Notes: generated from the letters alone by a model not told the origin. 64,000 nucleotides of DNA from Cellulomonas sp. URHE0023 (GCF_000688475.1 NZ_JIAN01000007.1:62001-126000); one strand, 5' to 3'; counted from the first letter of the stretch, positions 26,565-35,931 are shown. Numbers and translations: made by a program.

Positions 26565-28533
26565 CCGGCAGATGCCGCTCCCACCAGCGCAGGACGTGCT
26601 CGAACCGCACCTGCCGGTGCCTGGGCGTTCCGGAACGCGTGAGCTCGTGGCCCTCACCCGGGAAGAGGAGCAGCTCCGCCTCTACCCCGCGGCGCTTGAG
26701 CTCCACGAACCAGCGCTGCCCCTGCTCGACCGGGCAACGCCAGTCCTGCTCGGAGTGGATCACCAGGGTCGGCGTCCGGACCTCCCCGACGTGCGCCATG
26801 GGCGACTGCGCGGCCACCGCGGCCGCACCGACCTCGTCGGCCGCGTCCCCGAGGTAGTCCAGGCCGAAGAACCAGCCGATGTCGCTCGACCCCACGAAGC
26901 TCACAGGGTCGAGGAACCCTCGCTCGACGATCGCCGCGGCGAAGCGGTCGGTCCGGGTGGTCAGCCAGGCCGTCAGGTAGCCGCCGTACGAGCCGCCCAT
27001 CACCCCGACGCGCTCACCGTCGAGCGCCGGGTCCGTGAGGGCCGCGCCGAGCAGCGCGAGCACGTCCTCGGTGTCCACCGAACCGAACGCCCGCTGCAGG
27101 GCCCGACCGTGCTCGGCTCCGTACCCTGAGGACCCCCGCGGATTCCCGTACACGACGGCGTACCCCGCCTGCGCGAGCACCTGGACCTCGTCGAACAGTG
27201 CGTGGGTGTACTGGGAGAACGGCCCGCCGTGGATCATCAGGATCGTCGGGTGCGGTCCCGCGCCGTCCGGGCGGACGACCCAGCCGTGCACCGGGTACCC
27301 GTCGGACGACCGCGTCGTGAGCTCGACCGGCGTCCGAACGCGCCCGGTCGCCCGCAGCGCGGCAGACAGGTCCGTCCTGAGGGTTGGCTCACCCACCGCA
27401 TCGACGACGAGCACGTCACCGAGGGACGTCGGTGAGGCAGCCGTGACGACGACACGTCCGCCGCCCCCAGCCGCACCGGAGACGACCGCTACCCCGTCGA
27501 CGAGCGTGCCGATCGCGCCGTCGGCATCCACCCGCAGCAGATGCACGGCGCCGCGAGCCTCGGCGGCCACCAGTGCGGCACCGTCGTGCTCGGCGAGGAC
27601 GCTCGTCAGCAGGCTGACGCCCTCCGGGTCCGTGAGTCGCACGGGTCGGCCGAGAGGGTCGCCGAGCTCGACGCGGAAGAGCCCGACCTGCGCCCCGACG
27701 AAGTCCCGACCAGACGCGCCGACGTCGCTCGCCAGCAACCAGACGGACGCACCGTCGGATGACGGAAGGACCGCCTCGACGTCCAGGGTGCTCCCCGCGT
27801 CAGCGTCGGTGAGCGCGGCAGGCGGCCGAGGCTTCCCCGTCGCACGCGCTTCGACGACCACGGCGTCCTGCCGCAGATCGGTCTCCCGGCTCTCGTGCCG
27901 GGCGCTGACCGCCACGAGAGCCTCGCCCGAGGGCAGCCAGCGCGCACCCTCCACACCGACGTCGCCAGTGGTCAGGGCCACAGGGTCGGGCAGCGTGTCG
28001 CCGCTCCCGTAGCCGTGCGCAGGCAGGTCCACCACGAACAGGTGCTGCGGTCGGTCGCGCACGAAACCCACGCCGTCGGCGCGGTACTTCAGCTCGGTGA
28101 TGTGCCGCGGCGGCTCGGACGCGGGGCGCCCATCGGGTTCGTACCGTCCGGGCTCCGGGACCCGGGACAGGTACGCGACCCTGCCGCCGTCCGGGGAGAT
28201 CCGCGGCGACGAGGCCCCGAGGGGGGCGTCGGTCAACCGGAACGGCTCACCGCCGGCCGTCTCCACCACGTGCACCTGCGGCCTGCCCTGCGGCTCTGCG
28301 CGCAGGAATGTCACCCACCGGCCGTCCGCCGAGACGTCGGGCGCGGTGTCACGGTGGCCCCGGGTGAGCCGGTAGGGGGTTCCGTCCCCGACGAGCGGCA
28401 CCATCCAGAGGCCACCCGTGTACTCGTCGTCCGAGAGCCGTGGGTGGATGACCGGGACGACGGCGTGCGTCCCGTCCGGGAGGACCGCAGGCGTGCCGGG
28501 CAGCTGGAAGAGCTCGAGGTCTGTGGGAAGCAC
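26530..28533 (-). CDS. S9 family serine peptidase (acylaminoacyl-peptidase/DPP-like)
   Basis: A 667-residue cytosolic peptidase: a beta-propeller in about the first 400 residues (repeats such as PDVSADGRWVTFLRA and PRISPDGGRVAYLS) and a C-terminal alpha/beta-hydrolase. The catalytic triad is Ser515 in GGSYGGY, Asp597 in SEQDWRCP and His629 in GEGHELTRSG. Such enzymes remove acylated or dipeptidyl N termini from short peptides. No signal peptide. The start region MLPTDLELFQLPG is typical of actinobacterial members. Convergent overlap of 35 bases with the aldo/keto reductase gene. Confidence 0.93.
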   Translation of the reverse strand: MLPTDLELFQLPGTPAVLPDGTHAVVPVIHPRLSDDEYTGGLWMVPLVGDGTPYRLTRGHRDTAPDVSADGRWVTFLRAEPQGRPQVHVVETAGGEPFRLTDAPLGASSPRISPDGGRVAYLSRVPEPGRYEPDGRPASEPPRHITELKYRADGVGFVRDRPQHLFVVDLPAHGYGSGDTLPDPVALTTGDVGVEGARWLPSGEALVAVSARHESRETDLRQDAVVVEARATGKPRPPAALTDADAGSTLDVEAVLPSSDGASVWLLASDVGASGRDFVGAQVGLFRVELGDPLGRPVRLTDPEGVSLLTSVLAEHDGAALVAAEARGAVHLLRVDADGAIGTLVDGVAVVSGAAGGGGRVVVTAASPTSLGDVLVVDAVGEPTLRTDLSAALRATGRVRTPVELTTRSSDGYPVHGWVVRPDGAGPHPTILMIHGGPFSQYTHALFDEVQVLAQAGYAVVYGNPRGSSGYGAEHGRALQRAFGSVDTEDVLALLGAALTDPALDGERVGVMGGSYGGYLTAWLTTRTDRFAAAIVERGFLDPVSFVGSSDIGWFFGLDYLGDAADEVGAAAVAAQSPMAHVGEVRTPTLVIHSEQDWRCPVEQGQRWFVELKRRGVEAELLLFPGEGHELTRSGTPRHRQVRFEHVLRWWERHLPVTGRSTADPTG

Positions 28534-28580
28534 GGGACGAACCTATGCCGACTCCACGCCGTGCGTCGCCGCCGGCGTCG

Positions 28581-29099
28581 TCAGTCCCGGAAGGTTCGCT
28601 CCGTCGCGCTGCCGTCCGAGGGAGCGACATCGGGGTCAGCACCGACCTCTGCCTCGTGCTCGGCACGCAGCACCGTGATCGCGGCCTCGAAGTCCTCCAG
28701 GGAGTCGAACGCCTGGTAGACCGACGCGAAGCGGAGGTAGGCCACCTCGTCGAGCTCACGCAACGGGCCGAGGATCGCGAGACCGATCTCGTAGGCGTCG
28801 ATCTCCGCCGATCCCGCGCTGCGCAGGGTCTCTTCGACCTTCTGCGCCAGAAGGGCCAGGTCGTCCTCGCTCACCGGGCGCCCCTGGCACGCCTTGCGCA
28901 CTCCCCCGGCGATCTTCTCGCGACTGAAGGGCTCGGTCGCCCCCGACCGCTTCACGACCGACAGGCTCGCGGTCTCGACGGTCGTGAACCGTCGGTTGCA
29001 GCTGGGGCACTGGCGCCGACGCCGGATCGTCGAACCGTCGTCGGAGGTGCGGGAGTCGACCACGCGAGAGTCAGGGTTTCGACAGAACGGACAGTGCAC
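28581..29099 (-). CDS. nrdR: Transcriptional regulator NrdR
   Basis: NrdR represses ribonucleotide reductase genes in response to ATP/dATP. The 172-residue protein has the zinc ribbon (Cys3, Cys6, Cys31, Cys34), the [15 protein letters not shown] link and an ATP-cone domain (about 46-136, starting [16 protein letters not shown]). The C-terminal tail is acidic and family-typical. GTG start behind AAAGGGG. In many actinobacteria nrdR is next to lexA, as here. No nrd genes or recognisable NrdR boxes are in this window. Confidence 0.96.
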   Translation of the reverse strand: MHCPFCRNPDSRVVDSRTSDDGSTIRRRRQCPSCNRRFTTVETASLSVVKRSGATEPFSREKIAGGVRKACQGRPVSEDDLALLAQKVEETLRSAGSAEIDAYEIGLAILGPLRELDEVAYLRFASVYQAFDSLEDFEAAITVLRAEHEAEVGADPDVAPSDGSATERTFRD

Positions 29100-29410
29100 C
29101 GGAGCCCCTTTCGCGTGCCTGGCGCCGTGGTTCCGAGCGCAATGTCATCGATGCCTCCGCGACCGTAGGCCAGCGGCCGCGCAGTCGCAAGGCGCCTCGC
29201 ACGCGCTGCTGGCACAGGCCTCGCACGCGCCGCTCGCACAGGCCTCGCGCGCGCTGCGTCGCACAGGCCCCGTCGCTGCGTCGCACAGGCCCCTGGCCCG
29301 TCCCACGGGCCGTCCCGTCCCGGACGTCGCGAGGGCGGTCGCCGCCGCGGCAACCGCCCTCATGCACTTCTCGCCCGTGCGAAACCGCTGACACGCGGGG
29401 CCAGGTCCGT
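29100..29410. other. Intergenic region nrdR-LysM with degenerate tandem repeats
   Basis: This 311-base gap separates two leftward genes. The part 29191-29295 is a degenerate tandem repeat (see separate entry). No credible gene was found: both-strand translations of the repeat give Ala/Cys/Arg-rich low-complexity strings. It should hold the nrdR promoter, but no clear hexamers were assigned. Confidence 0.6.
29191..29295. repeat. Imperfect tandem repeat, unit about 22-25 bp
   Basis: The octamer CACAGGCC recurs at 29213, 29237, 29262 and 29284, each followed by a variant of TCGCACGCGCTGCT. Spacing is 24, 25 and 22 bp, so copies are degenerate. It lies in the nrdR upstream region, with no known function. 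Confidence 0.75.
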
Positions 29411-29785
29411 TCAGTCGAGCGGAATGACGATCACCTGTCCCGCGGTGAGGCCAGCACCAGGTAGGTCGTTCAGGCGGACCAGCTCGTACACGACGTCACG
29501 GACGTCCTCCCCCGGTTCCGCGATGCCGCTCGCGATCTGCCACATCGTCTCGCCGCTCTGCACGACGTGACGCTCGACCTGCTGGGCCGCCTGCGGGCCG
29601 TACGCAACGGCTCGTCCGGCAACCAGCACCACCATGGCGACGATCACCAGCGCGAGGAGCCAGAGCACGGCGCGCCCACGACCGGTGAGAGAGAGGTCCG
29701 CCAAGCGGCCGTCGACCTCCGACGCACGAACCTCGGCCCGCCGGGTCACGTGGGGCATCGTCGGTGCCATCGCCATTGCGCTCAT
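29411..29785 (-). CDS. LysM-domain membrane protein, SOS cell-division inhibitor-like
   Basis: A 124-residue protein with a cytoplasmic N terminus, one transmembrane helix (about 38-60) and a C-terminal LysM domain (about 72-122, RHVVQSGETMWQIASGIAEP to IVIPLD). Small membrane LysM proteins divergent from lexA include Rv2719c/ChiZ in mycobacteria, DivS in corynebacteria and YneA in Bacillus, which delay division during the SOS response. Gene order and LexA boxes upstream support the same role here. The ATG at 29785 follows GAGGG. LysM would bind peptidoglycan outside the membrane. Confidence 0.85.
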   Translation of the reverse strand: MSAMAMAPTMPHVTRRAEVRASEVDGRLADLSLTGRGRAVLWLLALVIVAMVVLVAGRAVAYGPQAAQQVERHVVQSGETMWQIASGIAEPGEDVRDVVYELVRLNDLPGAGLTAGQVIVIPLD

Positions 29786-29880
29786 CGCGTCCCTCGTTCT
29801 CTTGGGCCGGGTCCTACCGGCGGTATCGCGGGTGCGGCACGAGCGCCGCTACCTACAGCTGTCGAGTGCACCGACGCGTT

Positions 29881-29894
29881 CGAACGTGTGTTCG
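29881..29894. promoter_or_regulatory. LexA box (perfect core), LysM side
   Basis: CGAAC-GTGT-GTTCG matches the actinobacterial SOS box exactly. It lies 96 bases upstream of the LysM start. An adjoining palindrome of the form CGTAC-N4-GTACG (29896-29909) could be a weaker second site. Confidence 0.9.
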
Positions 29895-29947
29895 TCGTAC
29901 GTCTGTACGATTTCTACCGCACACCCCGCCCTTTGTCGAGACACGAT

Positions 29948-29961
29948 CGAACAGATGTTTG
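29948..29961. promoter_or_regulatory. LexA box (one mismatch), lexA side
   Basis: CGAAC-AGAT-GTTTG has one change from the CGAAC-N4-GTTCG consensus. It lies upstream of lexA and probably mediates autoregulation. Confidence 0.8.
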
Positions 29962-30132
29962 ATCTTCGTGCCCGCGTTCCCTAGGGTGGCGTTGCGGGTC
30001 ACACACCACCACGAGCCACTGACACGACAGCCGAGGGGCCCACCGGCACCCGCGTTGTTGCAGGTCAGCGGCCCGTGCGAACAGCAGTGACAGAAACGGC
30101 GGAGCTCACGGCCGCCCGACAGAGGAGGCGCA

Positions 30133-30894
30133 GTGACGGACTCACGGGACACGTCCCGGCCTGACCGACCCGAGGAGGAGCTGGCGACGATCCACGCCCT
30201 GCCGGACGGCGCGCCCGGGCCCGACGGCCTGACCGCGCGCCAGCGACTCGTGCTCGACACCATCCGCACGTCGGTCGAGTCCCGTGGCTACCCCCCGAGC
30301 ATGCGGGAGATCGGCGAGGCCGTCGGCCTCACGAGCCCGTCGAGCGTCAAGCACCAGCTCACGGCACTCGAACGCAAGGGCTACCTGCGTCGAGACCCCA
30401 ACCGTCCCCGCGCCATCGAGGTCGTGCACGCGGACGACTCACGGGGCGTCGGCACGTGGACCGCCCCGGACGGCAGCCGTTCGGCGTTCCCCGACCACGG
30501 CGAGGGTGAGCCGATGCCGGCGCCGTCGTACGTGCCGGTCGTCGGGCGGATCGCCGCCGGTGGTCCGATCCTCGCCGACCAGGTCGTCGAGGACGTCTTC
30601 CCGCTCCCCCGCCAGCTCGTGGGTGACGGCGACCTCTTCCTGCTCAAGGTCGTCGGAGACTCGATGATCGACGCGGCCATCTGCGACGGAGACTGGGTCG
30701 TGGTTCGGCGCCAGCCGGTGGCGGAGAACGGCGAGATCGTGGCGGCGATGATCGACGGTGAGGCGACCGTCAAGACGCTGAAGCGGATCGACGGTCATGT
30801 ATGGCTGATGCCGCACAACCCGTCGTACCAGCCGATCCCCGGCGACGAGTCGACGATCCTTGGCCGAGTCGTCAGCGTCCTGCGCAGCCTCTGA
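30133..30894 (+). CDS. lexA: SOS repressor LexA
   Basis: LexA represses DNA-damage genes and cleaves itself when RecA filaments form. The 253-residue protein has a winged helix (about 33-98; [21 protein letters not shown] is the recognition region) and the S24 peptidase domain. The cleavage site is Ala142-Gly143 in GRIAAGGP, with catalytic Ser177 in GDSMID and Lys214 in TVKTLKR. GTG start after GAGGAGG. The N-terminal extension of about 32 residues is common in actinobacteria. LexA boxes occur upstream of this gene, recA and the HEPN-polymerase operon in this window. Confidence 0.97.
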   Translation: MTDSRDTSRPDRPEEELATIHALPDGAPGPDGLTARQRLVLDTIRTSVESRGYPPSMREIGEAVGLTSPSSVKHQLTALERKGYLRRDPNRPRAIEVVHADDSRGVGTWTAPDGSRSAFPDHGEGEPMPAPSYVPVVGRIAAGGPILADQVVEDVFPLPRQLVGDGDLFLLKVVGDSMIDAAICDGDWVVVRRQPVAENGEIVAAMIDGEATVKTLKRIDGHVWLMPHNPSYQPIPGDESTILGRVVSVLRSL

Positions 30895-30997
30895 CTGGTG
30901 TCGGGCGCGTCCGCGCGACGCGCCCGCCCTGTCAGGATGCGGCACCCGCGCATCCGGTCCAGCCTGGACGAACCACAGCCGAAGCAGGAGAGCACCG

Positions 30998-31267
30998 ATG
31001 CCAGGACGCCTACCGGACCCCCGGATGCGGGACGCCTCCGTGTACGAGGACCTGCTGGGCGGCAGCGCCCGTCAGCAGAAGGCCGCACGCGACGCCGAGG
31101 CAGCAGTCTCCACGTCCCGCGCCGACGCGTCGACGACGGTCGGCGGGTCGGGCCCCTACGAGGACTGGTCCGTCGAGGAGCTGCGTCACCGAGCGGCAGA
31201 GCTGGACATCGCGGGGCGCTCGACGATGGACAAGGACGAGCTCGTCGCCGCGCTGCGACACCGCTGA
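30998..31267 (+). CDS. Small protein with Rho N-terminal (SAP-like) domain
   Basis: An 89-residue protein: a basic, Ala/Ser-rich first half and a C-terminal helical module (about 52-88) of the form WSVEELRHRAAELDIAGRS...KDELVAALR, which matches the Rho_N/SAP helix-extension-helix that binds nucleic acids. The ATG at 30998 follows AGGAG by seven bases. The function is unknown. It lies just after lexA and convergent with ldh. An in-frame extension into the lexA 3' end is not used, given the Shine-Dalgarno. Confidence 0.85.
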   Translation: MPGRLPDPRMRDASVYEDLLGGSARQQKAARDAEAAVSTSRADASTTVGGSGPYEDWSVEELRHRAAELDIAGRSTMDKDELVAALRHR

Positions 31268-31274
31268 CAACCGT

Positions 31275-31302
31275 CGAGTGCGGTCCTCGCACCGGCGACT
31301 CG
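31275..31302. terminator. Weak bidirectional hairpin between convergent genes
   Basis: CGAGT (31275-31279) pairs with ACTCG (31298-31302), with an inner CGGT/ACCG stem and a small internal bulge. It fills the gap between the Rho_N gene and ldh. Confidence 0.4.
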
Positions 31303-31306
31303 CGGG

Positions 31307-32305
31307 CTAGAAGCCGAACCTCTGGGCGACGGCACGGACCGCCTCGGCGGAACGACGAAGACCCGCAAGCTCGTCGTCGGACAACGGGACGGCGAGCCGC
31401 TCCCCGACCCCGTCTGCACCGACGATCGCCGGCACCGAGAGGCACACGTCGCTGATCCCGTAGTAGTCCGTGAGGAGCGACGAGACGGGAAGCACCCGAC
31501 CTTCGTCGTTGAGGATCGCCTCGATGATCCGCGACCCCGCGAGGGCCACGGCGTAGTTCGTCGCACCCTTGCCCTCGATGATCCGGTACGCCGAGTCGAC
31601 GACCTCCCGGGCGATCGCGTCCCGGACCTCCGCCGTGAGTGGTCCGTGACCGTCGTGCCCGTGCCACTCCAGCAGCGGTACCGAGCCGATGCTCGCCGAG
31701 CCCCACAGCGGGAGCTCGCTGTCACCATGCTCGCCGGCGATGTACGCGTGCACGTTCTGCACGGCCACCCCGGTGTGCGCCGAGATCAGGTAGCGCAGCC
31801 GCGACGAGTCGAGCACCGTCCCCGAGCCGAACAGCTGCGTCGGGGGCAGGCCCGAGACCTGCAGCGCCGCGTACGTCACCACGTCCACCGGGTTGGTCAC
31901 CATCACGTAGACCGCGTTCGGCGCCACCTCCACGAGCTTCGGCAGCACCTTCCTGACGAGCCCGATCGTGGCTTCCGCGAGCTCGATGCGGGACTGACCA
32001 GGCTTCTGCTTGGCACCCGCGGTGAACATCACGACATCGGCGTCCGCGCACACCGCGAGATCGTCGGAGCCGATCACCTGAGCCATCGGCATGAACTGGA
32101 TGCCGTGCCCGAGGTCGAGCGCCTCGGCCTGCACCTTCGCGGCGTTGACGTCGTACAGGGCGACCGTTCGTGCGGCTCCGCGCAGCAGGGCGGCGTACGC
32201 CATCGTCGACCCCACCGCCCCAGCGCCGACGATGGCCAGCTTGGTGCCCCTGGCAGCGCGGGAGTGCTGCAGGCCGAGGTCTTCCACGTCCAGGCTCTCG
32301 GTCAC
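31307..32305 (-). CDS. ldh: L-lactate dehydrogenase
   Basis: A 332-residue NAD-dependent enzyme interconverting pyruvate and lactate. Visible signatures: GAGAVGSTMAYAAL (NAD site), QSRIELAE with the substrate Arg, VMVTNPVDVVTYAA, and the active-site IAGEHGDSELPLWGSA with the catalytic His, diagnostic for L-LDH rather than malate dehydrogenase. Start GTG 32305 lies seven bases after GGAAGG. The same frame stays open far upstream, but only as a shadow of dinG. It lies 44 bases downstream of dinG. Confidence 0.95.
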   Translation of the reverse strand: MTESLDVEDLGLQHSRAARGTKLAIVGAGAVGSTMAYAALLRGAARTVALYDVNAAKVQAEALDLGHGIQFMPMAQVIGSDDLAVCADADVVMFTAGAKQKPGQSRIELAEATIGLVRKVLPKLVEVAPNAVYVMVTNPVDVVTYAALQVSGLPPTQLFGSGTVLDSSRLRYLISAHTGVAVQNVHAYIAGEHGDSELPLWGSASIGSVPLLEWHGHDGHGPLTAEVRDAIAREVVDSAYRIIEGKGATNYAVALAGSRIIEAILNDEGRVLPVSSLLTDYYGISDVCLSVPAIVGADGVGERLAVPLSDDELAGLRRSAEAVRAVAQRFGF

Positions 32306-32349
32306 GTACAGCCCTTCCAGTCGTCGGTTTCCATGCTCGGCCTTCGAGG

Positions 32350-34404
32350 CTAGTCGGAAGCCGTCAGGCGGCGCAGCGCGGACACCGCGGTCGTCCGGTC
32401 GGTCGTCCGCCAGAAGTCCGGCAGCGACCGCGTCAGGAAAGGCGCGTACCGTGCGGTCGCCAGGCGCGGGTCGAGAACGGCGACAACACCGCGGTCGTTG
32501 CTGGTACGGATCAGCCGACCGGCGCCTTGGGCGAGCAGCAGTGCGGCGTGGGTCGCGGACACCGCGAGGAATCCGTTCCCGCCGGCTTTCTCGACGGCGT
32601 CGGACCGCGCGGACTGCACCGGGTCGTCGGGCCGCGGGAACGGGATGCGGTCGATGATCACGAGGGTGCACGTGCTTCCGGGCACGTCGACCCCCTGCCA
32701 CAGCGAGAGGGTCCCGAACAGGCAGGTCGCCTCGTCCGCGATGAACTGTGCGACGAGCGTGGGCAGCTGGTCGTCCCCCTGCACGAGGATCGGCACGTCG
32801 AGGCGTTCGCGCATCGCGGCTGCTGCCGCGTTCGCGGCCCGCCGGGAGGAGAACAGCCCGAGCGTTCGACCACCGGCTGCGGTCACGAGCTCCGCGATCT
32901 CGTCGAGCTGGGCCTCGGTCGCGGGCTCGCGTCCCGGCGGCGGCAGGTGCCGGGCGAGGTAGAGGATCCCCTGCTTCGGGTAGTCGAACGGGCTGCCCAC
33001 GTCGAGCCCCTGCCACGGGACCGACGACGGCGGCGCGGGTGAGTCCTTGTCGATCGAGGCCGGGCCCACGGCCGCTGCGTCGGGCTGCACCTCGAGGCCC
33101 ACCGCACGAGCGATGGGATCGAACGAGCCGCCCAGCTCGAGCGTCGCTGACGTGAGCACCCCCGACCGGCCCGACAGCAGGTGCGTCCGGATCAGTCCGT
33201 TCACCGCGAGAGGTGCGGCGTACAGCCGGGTCGAGACGTTGCCTCGGCGGTCCTCGGATCGAGCGCACCACAGCACCGTGTGCTTGTTGTCGTCCGGGTC
33301 GGCTGCCATCCGGTCGGCGACCTCGTAGAGGGCAAGCATGGTGGCCTGTGCCATCTTGCGACCAGCCTCGGGCGGCGCCTGCGGTCCCGACTCGGGCTTG
33401 AGCACGCTCAGCAGGGCACGCGTCGCATCGCGCACGCTCCCCACCGCGTCCCGGGCCGCGGGAGGGAGCCCGTCGCGGAACCGGGCCTCGGGCAGGTTCA
33501 CGAGGACGCCGGCGAGCGCCTGGCTCGCCGAGTCCAGGTCGGTCGTCGGGATGCCGCCGTGTCGTCGGGCGAGCCGGGACGCGTGCTCGATGACCGCCAC
33601 GGACAGCTCGGACGTCGCCTGCGCCGTCACACGTTCGGTCAGCTCGTGCGCCTCGTCGACGACGAGCACCTGGTGGTCGGGCAGCACGTTCGGCGAGCCC
33701 GACGCGGCGATTCCGAGCATGGCGTGGTTGGTCACGACGACATCGGCCTCCCGTGACGACGCCTTGGCCTTCTCGGGGAAGCACTCGGCGAGCATCGGGC
33801 ACTTGGTGCCCAGGCACTCGAGCGACGCGACAGACACCTGACGCCAGGCCCGGTCGGTCACACCCGGCACCAGGTCATCGCGGTCGCCGGTCGTGGTCTC
33901 CTCCGCCCACTCGCGCAGCCGGACCACCTGGGCCCCGAGGTTCTCGCCGGCACCCTCGGCGGCCGGGTGCTCCGCCGCACCGGCGTGGTCACCCAGGTCG
34001 AACAGTGTCGCGGCCTCGTCCTCGGGGTAGCCGCCGGCCACCTTGTGCACGCAGACGTAGTTGTGCCAGCCCTTGAGCAGCGCGATGCTCGCGGGCCTCG
34101 GCAGGTGCGGTTCGAGAGCCTTCGCGACGAGCGGCAGGTCGCGCGTCATGATCTGCCGCTGCAGGGCGAGGGTGGCGGTGGAGACGACCACGTGCTCGTT
34201 CTCGAGCACCGCATGCCGCACCGCGGGGACGAGGTAGCCCAGAGACTTTCCGGTGCCCGTACCGGCCTGAACGAGCAGGTGCTCGCCCTTGTCGATGGTC
34301 TCGGCGACCGCGACCGCCATCTGGTGCTGGCCGTCTCGTCGCACGCCGCCGAGGACGCCGACCGCGACGTCGAGGAGGTCCTCGACAGAGGGGTTGTCCG
34401 GCAC
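32350..34404 (-). CDS. dinG: ATP-dependent DNA helicase DinG-like (XPD family)
   Basis: A 684-residue SF2 helicase: motif I GTGTGKSLGYLVP near residue 50, a cysteine cluster LECLGTKCPMLAEC plus an upstream Cys in NYVCVHK consistent with an iron-sulphur domain, DEAH-type VVDEAHELTE, and C-terminal motifs GTLSLWQGVDVPG and QGAGRLIRTSNDRG. Such helicases unwind D-loops, R-loops and DNA-RNA hybrids. GTG start; nine bases separate it from the hflX stop. No LexA box was found upstream. Confidence 0.93.
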   Translation of the reverse strand: MPDNPSVEDLLDVAVGVLGGVRRDGQHQMAVAVAETIDKGEHLLVQAGTGTGKSLGYLVPAVRHAVLENEHVVVSTATLALQRQIMTRDLPLVAKALEPHLPRPASIALLKGWHNYVCVHKVAGGYPEDEAATLFDLGDHAGAAEHPAAEGAGENLGAQVVRLREWAEETTTGDRDDLVPGVTDRAWRQVSVASLECLGTKCPMLAECFPEKAKASSREADVVVTNHAMLGIAASGSPNVLPDHQVLVVDEAHELTERVTAQATSELSVAVIEHASRLARRHGGIPTTDLDSASQALAGVLVNLPEARFRDGLPPAARDAVGSVRDATRALLSVLKPESGPQAPPEAGRKMAQATMLALYEVADRMAADPDDNKHTVLWCARSEDRRGNVSTRLYAAPLAVNGLIRTHLLSGRSGVLTSATLELGGSFDPIARAVGLEVQPDAAAVGPASIDKDSPAPPSSVPWQGLDVGSPFDYPKQGILYLARHLPPPGREPATEAQLDEIAELVTAAGGRTLGLFSSRRAANAAAAAMRERLDVPILVQGDDQLPTLVAQFIADEATCLFGTLSLWQGVDVPGSTCTLVIIDRIPFPRPDDPVQSARSDAVEKAGGNGFLAVSATHAALLLAQGAGRLIRTSNDRGVVAVLDPRLATARYAPFLTRSLPDFWRTTDRTTAVSALRRLTASD

Positions 34405-34413
34405 CGCGTCAGC

Positions 34414-35931
34414 CTAGTGGCGCGCCGCCGCCTCGAGCTCCGCGGCCAGCCCGGCGTCCACCCGGGCCCGGATCGCCGTGCCGTCGGCCGTGTGCTCCTC
34501 GGTCTGGATGTCGCCGTGCTCGTGGACCCGGCTGACGAGGTCACCACGGTCGTACGGCACGACGAGATCGATGCTCACCCCCGGGCGCGGGAGCTGGTCG
34601 GCCACCAGCGCCTGCAGCTCCTCGATGCCCTCGCCGCTGTGCGCCGAGACGACGATGGAGTGCACCTCACGCGACCGGAGCCGCGCGATGGCCTCCGGGG
34701 TGGCGAGGTCCGCCTTGTTGAGCACGATGATCTCGGGCACGTCCATGGCGCCAGGGATGTCCGCGAACACGTGCCTCACGGCCGCGATCTGCCCCTCGGG
34801 GTCGGGGTGCGACGCGTCGACGACGTGCAGGATCAGGTCGGCGTCGGCCACCTCCTCCAGCGTCGAGCGGAACGCCTCGACCAGCTGGTGCGGCAGCGAG
34901 CGGACGAACCCGACGGTGTCCGCCAAGGTGTAGATCCGCCCGTCGATGGTCTCCGCGCGGCGCACCGTGGGATCGAGGGTCGCGAACAGGGCGTTCTCGA
35001 CGAGCACGCCGGCATTGGTCAGCCGGTTGAGCAACGACGACTTCCCCGCGTTGGTGTAGCCCGCGATCGCGACCGACGGGATCGCGTTCTTCTTGCGCGA
35101 GGCCCGCTTGGTCAGCCGGGCGGGCTCCATCGCGGCGATCTCGCGACGCAGCTTGGCCATGCGGTTACGGATGCGGCGCCGGTCCAGCTCGATCTTCGTC
35201 TCACCGGGACCACGAGAGCCCATGCCCGCGGCGGCGCCACCGACCTGGCCACCCGCCTGCCGGGACATCGAGTCGCCCCAGCCACGCAGGCGCGGCAGCA
35301 GGTACTCGAGCTGCGCGAGCTCGACCTGCGCCTTGCCCTCACGGGACTTGGCGTGCTGCGCGAAGATGTCGAGGATCAGGGCGGTCCGGTCGACGACCTT
35401 GACCCGCACGATGTCCTCGAGCGCACGCCGCTGCGAGGGAGCCAGCTCCCCGTCGACGACCACGGTGTCGGCGCCGACCGCCGCGACGAGCGTCGCGAGC
35501 TCGGCCGCTTTGCCGGAGCCGAGGTAGGTGCCCGGGTCGGGCTTGGCCCGCCTCTGGAGGAGCCCGTCCAGGACCTGGGATCCGGCGGTCTCGGCAAGTG
35601 CGGCGAGCTCACGCAGCGAGATCTCGGCGTCGGTCACCGTGCCCGAGCCCCAGACGCCGACCAGGACCACCTTCTCGAGCCGCAGCTGGCGGTACTCGAC
35701 CTCGGTGACGTCCTCGAGCTCCGTCGACAGGTTCGCGACGCGGCGCAGGGACGTGCGCTCCTCGAGCTCGAGCTGGTCACCGTCGTAGGACGAGTGGATC
35801 GTCACGCCGGCCTGCAGCGCGGTCCCGGCCCTGGCCAGCACACGGGCCACGACATCGTCGGCCACGTCTTGCGCGGACCGGGCCACCGGGGTGTCCTGCA
35901 TCTCGCGACTGGTGTGCTGCGGGTCGTTCAC
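34414..35931 (-). CDS. hflX: GTPase HflX
   Basis: A 505-residue ribosome-associated GTPase that splits stalled ribosomes. It has the HflX N-terminal domain, the Gly-rich linker GGQVGGAAAGMGSRGPGETK preceding a coiled coil, and the G domain with G1 GYTNAGKSSLLN, G3 DTVGFVR and G4 NKAD. GTG 35931 was chosen because AGAGGA lies six bases upstream; an alternative start 21 codons earlier has no Shine-Dalgarno. It shares an operon with dinG downstream. Confidence 0.95.
   Translation of the reverse strand: MNDPQHTSREMQDTPVARSAQDVADDVVARVLARAGTALQAGVTIHSSYDGDQLELEERTSLRRVANLSTELEDVTEVEYRQLRLEKVVLVGVWGSGTVTDAEISLRELAALAETAGSQVLDGLLQRRAKPDPGTYLGSGKAAELATLVAAVGADTVVVDGELAPSQRRALEDIVRVKVVDRTALILDIFAQHAKSREGKAQVELAQLEYLLPRLRGWGDSMSRQAGGQVGGAAAGMGSRGPGETKIELDRRRIRNRMAKLRREIAAMEPARLTKRASRKKNAIPSVAIAGYTNAGKSSLLNRLTNAGVLVENALFATLDPTVRRAETIDGRIYTLADTVGFVRSLPHQLVEAFRSTLEEVADADLILHVVDASHPDPEGQIAAVRHVFADIPGAMDVPEIIVLNKADLATPEAIARLRSREVHSIVVSAHSGEGIEELQALVADQLPRPGVSIDLVVPYDRGDLVSRVHEHGDIQTEEHTADGTAIRARVDAGLAAELEAAARH

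Larger units (their letters stand above)
29786..30132. promoter_or_regulatory. Divergent LysM/lexA control region
   Basis: A 347-base gap with two good LexA boxes and one variant palindrome (separate entries), placed so that LexA would control both lexA and the LysM gene. The rest, 29962-30120, has no recognisable feature apart from the lexA Shine-Dalgarno GAGGAGG at 30122-30128. Confidence 0.85.

Noticed and set aside
29191..29295. CRISPR array
   Set aside because: Units are degenerate, adjacent and without unique spacers, and there are no cas genes.
29120..29394. Small Ala/Cys/Arg-rich frames over the tandem repeat upstream of nrdR
   Set aside because: Their composition simply reflects the repeat; no start signal or homology.
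32306..33817. Long N-terminal extension in frame with ldh
   Set aside because: It lies inside dinG in another frame, is Arg/Pro-rich, and a good Shine-Dalgarno precedes GTG 32305.
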